Source: UBA6115 sp012514225 (GTDB lineage: Bacteria; Bacillota; Clostridia; Christensenellales; Aristaeellaceae). From it: a stretch of 20,437 nt of DNA. The position numbers and the translations under genes were made by a program. Location: NCBI GenBank assembly GCA_036756425.1, contig DAIOLC010000031.1, forward strand, positions 1 to 20,437, read 5' to 3'. Positions 14,068 to 20,437 of the stretch are shown here, one piece after another. The notes under the pieces are model-generated. The model searched no databases and was not told the origin of the DNA. It saw only the letters and a list, made by a program, of their open reading frames with translations. Each line of letters begins with the position of its first letter. Position 1 is the stretch's first letter.

Positions 14068-14837
14068 TTGCGCCCCTCCTCGTCCCCCGCCTTGGGCACG
14101 GGCGCGCCGCCATAGATTTCGTCCAGGATTTCCTGGGTAACCTTGGCGGAAGGCCCGTCGAAGACGATTTCGCCCGCGCGGATACCGATGACGCGGTCGG
14201 CGTAGTCCAGCGCCAGGTCCACGTGGTGGATGTTGAGCAGGATGGCGATGCCCAGGTCCTGGTTGATCTGCTTGAAGTCGCTCATCACCTGCCGCGCGGT
14301 GACGGGGTCCAGCGCCGCGACCGGCTCGTCCGCCAGGATGATGGCGGGGTTCTGGTTGAGGGTCCGGGCCAGGGCGACGCGCTGCTGCTGGCCGCCGGAC
14401 AGCTGATCGCAGCGAGTGTAGGCCTTCTCCAGGATGCCCACGCGGTCCAGGGCCGACAGCGCCTCCAGCTCGCGCTTGCGGGAATGCAGGCCTAGGAGGA
14501 CGGAAAAAAAGTTCATGTCCGGCACCCGGCTGGCCAGGACGTTCTTGACCACGGTGGCGCGAGTGACGAGGTTGAAGGACTGGAAAATCATCCCGATTCC
14601 GCGCCGGAAGCGGCGCAGCTCCCTGCCCTTCAGGGTCATCACGTCGACCCCGTCCACCAGTACCTGGCCCTGGGTCACGTCAATCATGCGGTTGACGGTG
14701 CGGATGAGGGTGCTCTTCCCGGCGCCGGACAGGCCGATGATGGCCACGAATTCGCCCTGGTTGATGGTCAGGCTGACGTTTTTCAGGCCCACCACGCCGC
14801 CCGGATAAGTCTTGCCCGCGTTGACAAACTGTATCAT
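14064..14837 (-). CDS. phnC: Phosphonate-type ABC transporter ATP-binding protein
   Basis: This 257-residue ATPase powers the importer. It has Walker A GLSGAGKST (35-43), a Q-loop IFQSFNLV with Gln86, the signature LSGGQ (146-150), Walker B IILADE (166-171) followed by PVAALDP, and the H-loop histidine near 204-205. The phrase NQNPAIILADEPVAALDP, seen here as consecutive parts of 161-178, is the PhnC form. The size is typical. A short AAGGGG site lies before the ATG at 14837. A 13-bp hairpin separates it from phnD. It ends in TGA inside the start of the first permease gene. Confidence 0.95.
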   Translation of the reverse strand: MIQFVNAGKTYPGGVVGLKNVSLTINQGEFVAIIGLSGAGKSTLIRTVNRMIDVTQGQVLVDGVDVMTLKGRELRRFRRGIGMIFQSFNLVTRATVVKNVLASRVPDMNFFSVLLGLHSRKRELEALSALDRVGILEKAYTRCDQLSGGQQQRVALARTLNQNPAIILADEPVAALDPVTARQVMSDFKQINQDLGIAILLNIHHVDLALDYADRVIGIRAGEIVFDGPSAKVTQEILDEIYGGAPVPKAGDEEGRK

Positions 14838-14864
14838 GCTGCCCCTTGCGTACGTTTCATTGAA

Positions 14865-14895
14865 AGGGAGACCGGCCGATGAGGCCGGCCTCCCT
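14865..14895 (-). terminator. Intercistronic hairpin between phnD and phnC
   Basis: As minus-strand RNA the two arms, AGGGAGGCCGGCC and GGCCGGUCUCCCU, pair over 13 positions with one G-U, around a UCAUC loop, and are followed by UUUCA. It sits 18 bases after the phnD stop and may act as a partial terminator or 3' stabiliser that raises the binding protein above the transporter subunits. Confidence 0.6.
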
Positions 14896-14913
14896 GATAG
14901 AGGTCGCGGGAAC

Positions 14914-15957
14914 TTATTTGACGACTTCCAGGGCCGCGCGCGCGCCGTCGTAGTCGGCGTCCGTGGCGACCGCGTAGCCGGCGTGGCTGTAGATGTCGAA
15001 AATCGCCTTGCCCTCGGGGGTGTTGATGATGGAAATCAGGCTGTCCTGCAGGGCCTTGATGAACTCGGGGTTGTAGATTTCGGGCTTCTCGCGGGTGACG
15101 GAAACGGTGTCGTTGTAGATGCCCTCGGTGACGCCGATGACGTTGAGCTCTTCCCAGATAGACTTCTCGCGGCCCATGCCGCCCTTGCCGGTCTCGTCCG
15201 CCTCGGTGGTCGGGATGGTCCAGGCCAGCTCATAGTCGTTGCGGCCGTCTGCGTAGCAGACGATGATGTCGATGTTCTCGGCGGCGGCCAGGGCGAAGCC
15301 CTCCGGATAGCCCGCCAGGGTGGCGACGTTGCTCAGGTCGGTGATTTTCTTGCCGTAGTTTTCCATCAGCCACAGGGTGGGATAGATATAGCCGGCGGAG
15401 GAGGAGGTGCGCATCACGCCCTAGGAGGCCTTGTCCAGGTCTTCCCAGGTCAGCTTTTCACCGGCGTTGACCTTGGCGGCCAGCTCCTTGCCGTAGGGCG
15501 AGGGGGCGGCGTAGATCAGCGAGCGGTAGAAGGTGACCTGGGGGCCGTCCTTCAGGGTCTTGTTGGCCTCGCCGTTCCAGTCCACGGGGTTGGTGGAGTC
15601 GTTGGACAGGCCGTTGCGGGTGGCGGTCAGGATGACGTCCACTTCCTTGGAGTACAGCGCGTAGGTGCCGCCGGGCAGCCAGCCCACGTCGATGGCGCCG
15701 GTCGCCATGGCTTCGCCGGTGGCGTTGTAGTCGGTGCCGACGGAAATCACAACTTCGCCGATATCATAGCCGTTCTTGAGCATTTCGGCCTTGACCAGCT
15801 CGGGCAGGTTCTGGGTGCCCTGGATGATGACGTCCGCTTCCTTGGAAGGCACGAACTCAAAGGTCAGTTTGTCCATTTTGACGGGTTCGGCGGCGAGTGC
15901 GCTGACAGCCGTCAGGCACAGCAGGGCAGCCAGCATGAGCGCAAGGGTTTTCTTCAT
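14914..15957 (-). pseudogene. phnD: PhnD-type substrate-binding protein, interrupted by an in-frame TAG
   Basis: The first open part (15957-15421) encodes 178 residues: a signal peptide MKKTLALMLAALLC, a likely cut after SALA, and then a PhnD-like domain including FEFVPSKEADVIIQGTQ (34-50) and GEAMATGAIDVGWLPGG (about 80-96). TAG at 15423-15421 then ends it after LTWEDLDKAS. The same frame continues with GVMRTSSSAGYIYPTLWLM and a further 168 residues to a TAA at 14914. The whole is the right size for PhnD (about 346 residues). The join is otherwise seamless, with no frameshift. A TGG-to-TAG change is the simplest reading, since Trp fits this place, but the original residue is unknown. Cys14 does not sit in a good lipobox. 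Expression is likely because the promoter and hairpin look intact. Confidence 0.85.
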
Positions 15958-16002
15958 CTGGATTCTCCTCCGTTTATAGTTGTGCTTTGCACAGACAGGT
16001 TG

Positions 16003-16055
16003 ATTATATCACTTCATCGTGCCGCGGGGTAGGGCTGCGGTAAATTTTGGGTAAA
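16003..16055 (-). promoter_or_regulatory. phnD promoter with phased upstream repeats (possible PhoP/PhoB box)
   Basis: A perfect TATAAT (16003-16008) is preceded by TGA (extended -10). No -35 resembles TTGACA. Instead, three repeats at 11-base steps lead up to it on the minus strand: TTTACC (16050-16055), TTTACC (16039-16044) and CCTACC (16028-16033). The last overlaps the -35 position. Such 6-N5-6 spacing is that of PhoP/PhoB boxes, and a weak -35 is what an activator-dependent promoter would have. Confidence 0.6.
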
Positions 16056-16059
16056 ACGT

Positions 16060-16124
16060 CCTTCGGGGCGCGCGCCCGCGCTGGCGCGCTGCCCCGCATG
16101 CCGCCAAGCGCGCCGGGCATGGCG
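16060..16124. other. GC-rich inverted repeats in the divergent phnD / 5'-nucleotidase region
   Basis: Two structures are seen: CGGGGC...GCCCCG around 16064-16097, with a GCGCGC interior, and CCGCCA...TGGCGG (16101-16125). They sit in the 277-base region between the divergent genes, upstream of both promoters. No gene is supported there; small frames overlapping it have no ribosome site. Function is unknown. Confidence 0.4.
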
Positions 16125-16148
16125 GTTTCCGAAGATTTTTCGCCAAAT

Positions 16149-16179
16149 CAGACAAAGAACGCGGGAATCCGGGTATATA
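16149..16179 (+). promoter_or_regulatory. Possible promoter of the 5'-nucleotidase gene
   Basis: TATATA (16174-16179) lies 56 bases before the ATG at 16235, with CAGACA (16149-16154) 19 bases upstream. The spacing is long and the -35 matches only in GACA, so the assignment is weak. Confidence 0.3.
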
Positions 16180-16234
16180 TCGGATGGACGAAGCAATTTC
16201 CCCGACAAAGCGAACTTGAAGAAAGGTGGTATCC

Positions 16235-17896
16235 ATGAAGAAGCGTCTCTTCGCATCCCTTTTGGCGCTGATGCTGGTGCTGGGCCTGTCCCTGTCCGGC
16301 CTGGCGGAGGAAGCCGAACCGCAGAAACTGGTCGTTCTGCACACCAACGACGTCCACGGCCGCATGGTGGCCGACCCCCAGGCCGGCATCCTGGGCTACG
16401 CCGCCATCGCCCAATACAAGAAGGACCTGGAGGAACAGGGCGTCTCCGTCCTCCTGCTGGACGCGGGCGACGCCAGCCAGGGCACGCCGCTGGTCAACCT
16501 GGGCTATGGCAAAAACGCCATCCGGTTCATGGGATTGACCGGCTACGCCGCGATGACCCCGGGCAACCACGAGTTCGACTGGGGCGCCGACAATCTCCGG
16601 CAATTGGCCGGCGAGGCGCAGTTCCCCATCCTCAGCGCCAACATCCTGGACCACCTGAGCCAGGAGCTGATTTTTGAAGCCAACAAGATCTTCGAGATGC
16701 CCAACGGCATGAAGGTGGGCGTCTTTGGCCTGACCACGCCGGAAACCCTGACCAAGGCGCACCCGGACAAGGTGCGCGGCCTGGACTTCCTGCAGGGGGA
16801 GGCCCTGTATCTGGCCGCGCAGGCGCAAGTGGACGAGCTGGCCGGCGCCGGGGCCGACTATATCATTTTGCTCAGCCATCTGGGCATGGACGAGGAGAGC
16901 GCCCCCAACCGCGTCAGCGACGTGCTGGAGAAGGTGAAAGGCGTCCATCTGGCCATCGACGGGCACAGCCATACGCTGCTTGAAAGCGGGCAGATGATGG
17001 GGGACACCCTGGTCGTCAGCACGGGCGCCTACGGGGAAAGCCTGGGCGTGGTCACCGTGGAGGACGGGAAGCCGGCCGCCTCGCTCTTCCGGAGCCTCGG
17101 TCAGGGCGCCATCGTGGAGCATGAGGGCGCCAGGTACACCGCGACGCTCATCGCCAGGCTGGACCCGGAGGTCGAAGCGGAAATCGGCGCCGAGGACGGC
17201 GCCATCCGGGAAGAGCTGTCCAAGTCGTTCGCGAAGACGGAGGTCCTGCTCAACGGCGAACGGGACCCGGGGAACCGCACGGAGGAGACCAACCTGGGCG
17301 ACTTCGCCGCGGACGCCATCCTGTGGGCCGCCCGGCAGGCGCTGGGCGAGCAGGTGACGGCGGCCGTCACCAACGGCGGCGGAATCCGCGCCAGCATCCA
17401 GGCGGGCGACATCACGATGAACGACATGAAGACCGTGTTCCCCTTCGGCAACGAGGTCACCGTGCTGGAGGTGACCGGCGCCCAGCTGCTGGAAGCGCTG
17501 GAAGCCGCCACCCACTCGACCCCCAAGGCCATCGGGGCCTTCCCCCAGGTCGCGGGAATCCGCTTCTCCATCGACACCACCGTGCCCTACGAAAACGGCG
17601 AGCAGTACCCGGACTCCACCTACTACGCCCCCGCCAAGCCCGGCAGCCGCGTCACCATCGCGGACATCGGCGGCCAGCCCTTTGACCTGGAGGCCATTTA
17701 CACCATCGCGACCAACGACTTTACCGCCGCGGGCGGCGACACCTACTACGCCTTCCGCTTCCCCAACGCCACCAGCGGCTACAAGACGGGCCTCGCCCTG
17801 GAGGACGCCCTGGTCAACTATGTCACACAGGTGCTGGGCGGCGTGGTCTCGGAGCAGTACGCACAGCCCCAGGGCAGGATTACGGTCATCCGCTGA
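16235..17896 (+). CDS. Exported 5'-nucleotidase / metallophosphatase (UshA family)
   Basis: This secreted enzyme of the 5'-nucleotidase family releases phosphate from nucleotides. From the ATG at 16235 it has 553 residues; AAGGTGG lies five bases before it, and the GTG at 16226 belongs to that site. A signal peptide (1-24) is followed by the metallophosphatase domain: LHTNDVHGR (35-43, Asp39 and His41), DAGDASQG (76-83), GNHEFD (110-115), LSHLG (213-217) and GHSHT (243-247). The C-terminal domain has the substrate-binding NGGGIR (380-385), FPFGN (402-406) and GDTYYAF (501-507). No sorting signal or lipobox is seen, so it is probably released or loosely held. It is divergent from the phn operon, which suggests joint use in phosphorus supply. 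It ends in TGA. Confidence 0.94.
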   Translation: MKKRLFASLLALMLVLGLSLSGLAEEAEPQKLVVLHTNDVHGRMVADPQAGILGYAAIAQYKKDLEEQGVSVLLLDAGDASQGTPLVNLGYGKNAIRFMGLTGYAAMTPGNHEFDWGADNLRQLAGEAQFPILSANILDHLSQELIFEANKIFEMPNGMKVGVFGLTTPETLTKAHPDKVRGLDFLQGEALYLAAQAQVDELAGAGADYIILLSHLGMDEESAPNRVSDVLEKVKGVHLAIDGHSHTLLESGQMMGDTLVVSTGAYGESLGVVTVEDGKPAASLFRSLGQGAIVEHEGARYTATLIARLDPEVEAEIGAEDGAIREELSKSFAKTEVLLNGERDPGNRTEETNLGDFAADAILWAARQALGEQVTAAVTNGGGIRASIQAGDITMNDMKTVFPFGNEVTVLEVTGAQLLEALEAATHSTPKAIGAFPQVAGIRFSIDTTVPYENGEQYPDSTYYAPAKPGSRVTIADIGGQPFDLEAIYTIATNDFTAAGGDTYYAFRFPNATSGYKTGLALEDALVNYVTQVLGGVVSEQYAQPQGRITVIR

Positions 17897-17926
17897 GCCC
17901 GGTGACCTTCCGCAATCGCGGGACAT

Positions 17927-17960
17927 AAAAGTCAGGCGCGCCTCTTATAGCGCGTCTGAC
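17927..17960 (-). terminator. Terminator after leuS
   Basis: As minus-strand RNA the hairpin GUCAGACGCGC/GCGCGCCUGAC (17931-17960, one wobble pair, 8-base loop) is followed by UUUU (complement of 17927-17930). It lies between convergent genes and may also close the 5'-nucleotidase transcript on the other strand. Confidence 0.75.
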
Positions 17961-17975
17961 CGCTTTCATTGGAGT

Positions 17976-20396
17976 TTAGCGAAGAACCAGGTTGAGCAGC
18001 CGGCCGGGGACGAAGACGCATTTGAGCACCTGCCTGTCCCCGACAAGGCGGAGAACCTCCTCGTGCCGCATGAGCGAGGCCTCGCCCTCCTCCCTGCCCA
18101 GGCCGGCGGGCACCATCAGGCGGGCCTTGACCTTGCCGTTCACCTGCACGGCGATTTCCACCTCGTCCTCCGCCAGGTATTCTTCCTCATATGATGGCCA
18201 GGGCTGGTCGTGGACGAAGCCCGGGTAGCCCTGGGCCTGCCAGATTTCCTCGCTGATGTGCGGCGCGACCGGGTAGAGCAGCAGCAGCAGGGCCTTCAAA
18301 TCCCCGGCGGTCACCCGCCCGGCGTCGAAAAAGGCGTTGACCAGCGTCATCATCTGGGCCACGGCGGTGTTGTATTTCATCCGCTCGTAGTCCTCCCCCA
18401 CCTTCCTGACGCTTTGGTTGACCGGCACCCGCAGCCCGGGGCTGTACCCGGAAGCGCGGTTGTCCACCATGTCCTGCAGGCGCCAGACGCGCTCCAGGAA
18501 GCGGCGGCAGCCGCGCGCGCCGTTCATGCTCCAGGGGATGGCCTGGTCGAAGGCGCCCATGAACATCTCGTAGAGCCGGAAGGCGTCCGCGCCGATTTCA
18601 TCCACCAGGTCGTCGGGGTTGATGACGTTTCCGCGGGACTTGGACATCTTCTCGCCGTTCTCGCCCAGAATCATCCCGTGGCTGGTGCGCTTCCGGTAGG
18701 GCTCCGGCGCCCGGACCTGGCCGATGTCGTGCAGGAACAGGTGCCAGAAGCGGCTGTAGAGCAGATGCAGCGTGGTGTGCTCCATGCCGCCGTTGTACCA
18801 GTCCACCGGCATCCAGTAGTCCAGCGCCTTCCGGGAGGCGTACTCCCCGTCGTTGTGCGGGTCGCAGTAGCGCAGGAAGTACCAGCTGGAGCCCGCCCAC
18901 TGGGGCATGGTATCGGTTTCCCGCCGCGCGGGACCGCCGCAGGCGGGGCAGGGGACGTTGACCCAGTCGGTGATGGCCGCCAGCGGGCTCTCCCCCGAGT
19001 CGGTCGGCTCGTAGCGCGCCACCTCCGGCAGCAGGAGGGGCAGGTCGCTTTCCTTCAGCGGCACCGTGCCGCAGGCGGGGCAGTGCACGATGGGGATGGG
19101 CTCGCCCCAGTAGCGCTGGCGGCTGAACACCCAGTCGCGCAGTTTGTAGTTGACCTGGCGCGCGGCGATGCCCTTCCCGACCAGCCAGTCGGCCATAGCC
19201 TCCTTGGCCTGCTCCACCTTCATGCCGTCGAGGAAGCCGGAGTTGACCATCACGCCGTCCTCGATGTCGGTAAAGGCTTCCTTTGAGACATCGCCGCCCG
19301 CCACCACCTCGACGACGGGCAGGCCGAAGGCCTTTGCGAACTCCCAGTCGCGCTGGTCGTGCCCGGGCACCGCCATGATGGCGCCGGTGCCGTAGCTCAT
19401 CAGCACGTAGTCGCTGACCCAGACGGGAATCTCACGCCCCGTCGCGGGGTTGACGGCCTTCACACCCAGGATTTCCACGCCGGTCTTCTGCTTTTGCAGC
19501 TCGGTGCGCTCAAAGTCGCTCTTGCGCGCGGCCGCTTCCCGGTATTCCGCCAGCGCGGCCAGGTTTTCAATCCGCCCGGCCAGCTCGTCCACCAGCGGAT
19601 GCTCAGGCGAGAGCACCATGTAGGTGGCGCCGAAAAGCGTGTCCGGCCGGGTAGTGAAGACGCGCAGCGGCGCCTTGGCGCCCGGCACCGCGAAATCCAC
19701 CTCGCAGCCCTCGCTGCGCCCGATCCAGTTGCGCTGCTGCGCCTTGACGCGGTCGATAAAGTCCACCGTGTCCAGGCCGTCCAAGAGCTTCTGGGCGTAG
19801 CGGGTGATGGCCAGCATCCACTGGTTCTTGACCCGGCGGGTGACCTCGTGCCCGCAGCGCTCGCATTCCCCGCCGACCACTTCCTCGTTGGCCAGGCCAA
19901 TCTTGCAGCGGGGGCACCAATTGATGGGCATCTGCGCCTTGTAGGCCAGGCCGTGCTCAAAGAGCTTCAGGAAAATCCACTGCGTCCACTTGTAGTACTT
20001 CGGGTCGGTGGTGTCCACTTCCCGCGAATAGTCGAAGGAAAAGCCCAGGCGCTTGAGCTGGCGCCGGAAATGGTCGATGTTCTGCCGGGTGACTCGCGCG
20101 GGCGGCACGTGGTTGGCGATGGCGTAGTTCTCCGTCGGCAGGCCGAAGGCGTCCCAGCCGATGGGGTAGAGCACGTTGTACCCCTCCATCCGCCGCTTGC
20201 GGGCGATGATGTCCAGCGCCGTGTTGCTGCGCGGATGGCCCACGTGCAGCCCCGCGCCGGAGGGATAGGGAAACTCGATGAGGCAGTAGTACTTGGGCCT
20301 GGAGAAGTCGGAAGAGGCGGCGAAAACCTGCTTCTCCTCCCAGAACCGCTGCCACTTGGGCTCGATGGTCTTCGGGTCGTAGGGCGCGACTGCCAT
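17976..20396 (-). CDS. leuS: Leucyl-tRNA synthetase
   Basis: This cytosolic class I synthetase charges tRNA-Leu. From the ATG at 20396 it has 806 residues, the normal size. AAAGGAGG lies about seven bases before the ATG, and the longer frame start at 20435 is not needed. The signature HVGH lies at 51-54 inside PYPSGAGLHVGH. KMSKS is at 583-587. The CP1 editing domain shows TTRPDT (248-253) and GTGAIMAVPGHDQRD (336-350). Zinc-binding cysteine pairs are CPRC (161-164) with CERC (178-181), and CPAC (439-442) with CPACG (483-487). The C-terminal anticodon-binding and added domains are intact. It is convergent with the 5'-nucleotidase. It ends in TAA. Confidence 0.97.
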   Translation of the reverse strand: MAVAPYDPKTIEPKWQRFWEEKQVFAASSDFSRPKYYCLIEFPYPSGAGLHVGHPRSNTALDIIARKRRMEGYNVLYPIGWDAFGLPTENYAIANHVPPARVTRQNIDHFRRQLKRLGFSFDYSREVDTTDPKYYKWTQWIFLKLFEHGLAYKAQMPINWCPRCKIGLANEEVVGGECERCGHEVTRRVKNQWMLAITRYAQKLLDGLDTVDFIDRVKAQQRNWIGRSEGCEVDFAVPGAKAPLRVFTTRPDTLFGATYMVLSPEHPLVDELAGRIENLAALAEYREAAARKSDFERTELQKQKTGVEILGVKAVNPATGREIPVWVSDYVLMSYGTGAIMAVPGHDQRDWEFAKAFGLPVVEVVAGGDVSKEAFTDIEDGVMVNSGFLDGMKVEQAKEAMADWLVGKGIAARQVNYKLRDWVFSRQRYWGEPIPIVHCPACGTVPLKESDLPLLLPEVARYEPTDSGESPLAAITDWVNVPCPACGGPARRETDTMPQWAGSSWYFLRYCDPHNDGEYASRKALDYWMPVDWYNGGMEHTTLHLLYSRFWHLFLHDIGQVRAPEPYRKRTSHGMILGENGEKMSKSRGNVINPDDLVDEIGADAFRLYEMFMGAFDQAIPWSMNGARGCRRFLERVWRLQDMVDNRASGYSPGLRVPVNQSVRKVGEDYERMKYNTAVAQMMTLVNAFFDAGRVTAGDLKALLLLLYPVAPHISEEIWQAQGYPGFVHDQPWPSYEEEYLAEDEVEIAVQVNGKVKARLMVPAGLGREEGEASLMRHEEVLRLVGDRQVLKCVFVPGRLLNLVLR

Positions 20397-20424
20397 GGCG
20401 CAACCTCCTTTGGTAAACAAGGAA

Positions 20425-20430
20425 AGTATA
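20425..20430 (-). promoter_or_regulatory. Likely -10 element of leuS
   Basis: TATACT on the minus strand lies 28 bases before the leuS ATG; the -35 would be beyond the window. With this start the leader is about 20 bases, too short for a T-box riboswitch, though a second promoter outside the window cannot be excluded. Confidence 0.45.
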
Positions 20431-20437
20431 GGCACCG

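Noticed and set aside
15421..15423. Genome-wide TAG recoding or pyrrolysine as cause of the phnD interruption
   Set aside because: msrB ends in TAG at the expected family length, and no PhnD protein is known to need pyrrolysine. A mutation or error is simpler, though suppression is not excluded.
16148..17926. A 592-codon open frame on the minus strand
   Set aside because: It is antisense to the clear 5'-nucleotidase, with low-complexity Gly/Val/Asp/His content and no ribosome site.
20397..20437. A T-box leader before leuS
   Set aside because: The -10 element lies too near the start for a T-box, and no T-box sequence is visible in the 41 bases available.

Overview
This window reads as a GC-rich, anaerobe-like member of the Bacillota (Clostridia in the broad sense), although no marker here fixes the genus. 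The signs are strong AGGAGG-type ribosome binding sites, sigma-A-like promoters (TTGACA-17-TACAAT before the SH3 protein), tightly packed same-strand operons, short MKK-type signal peptides and an NQR-type sodium pump. No rRNA, tRNA, CRISPR array, transposase or phage gene was seen. Most genes lie on the minus strand. Only a secreted protein of unknown function and a secreted 5'-nucleotidase lie on the plus strand.

Layout from the left. (1) 1-4303, minus: nqrB-C-D-E-F and then a translationally coupled gene of unknown function that runs off the edge. A good promoter lies directly before nqrB, so the usual first gene, nqrA, is absent from this operon. (2) 4508-5665, plus: an exported protein of unknown function. 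(3) 9390-5749, minus: MFS transporter, HAD-IIA phosphatase, YpfJ-type zinc metallopeptidase and exported MsrB, read from one promoter. (4) 10481-9523, minus: a DsrE-like protein and a DUF1349 protein as a two-gene operon. (5) 11516-10626, minus: an exported protein with repeated SH3-like domains. (6) 12033-11725, minus: thioredoxin. (7) 15957-12180, minus: a phnD-phnC-phnE-phnE ABC importer whose binding-protein gene carries an in-frame TAG. (8) 16235-17896, plus: an exported 5'-nucleotidase/metallophosphatase, divergent from phnD. (9) 20396-17976, minus: leucyl-tRNA synthetase.

How the parts may work together. The NQR-like complex would couple NADH oxidation to Na+ export, but without NqrA its electron acceptor is open. 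The phn importer and the divergent nucleotidase look like a phosphorus-scavenging unit. Three 11-bp-phased repeats beside the phnD promoter resemble a PhoP/PhoB box. Thioredoxin and exported MsrB could serve protein thiol and methionine repair.

The most notable points are the NqrA-less NQR operon with its coupled unknown gene, the amber codon that splits phnD, and the phased repeats upstream of phnD.
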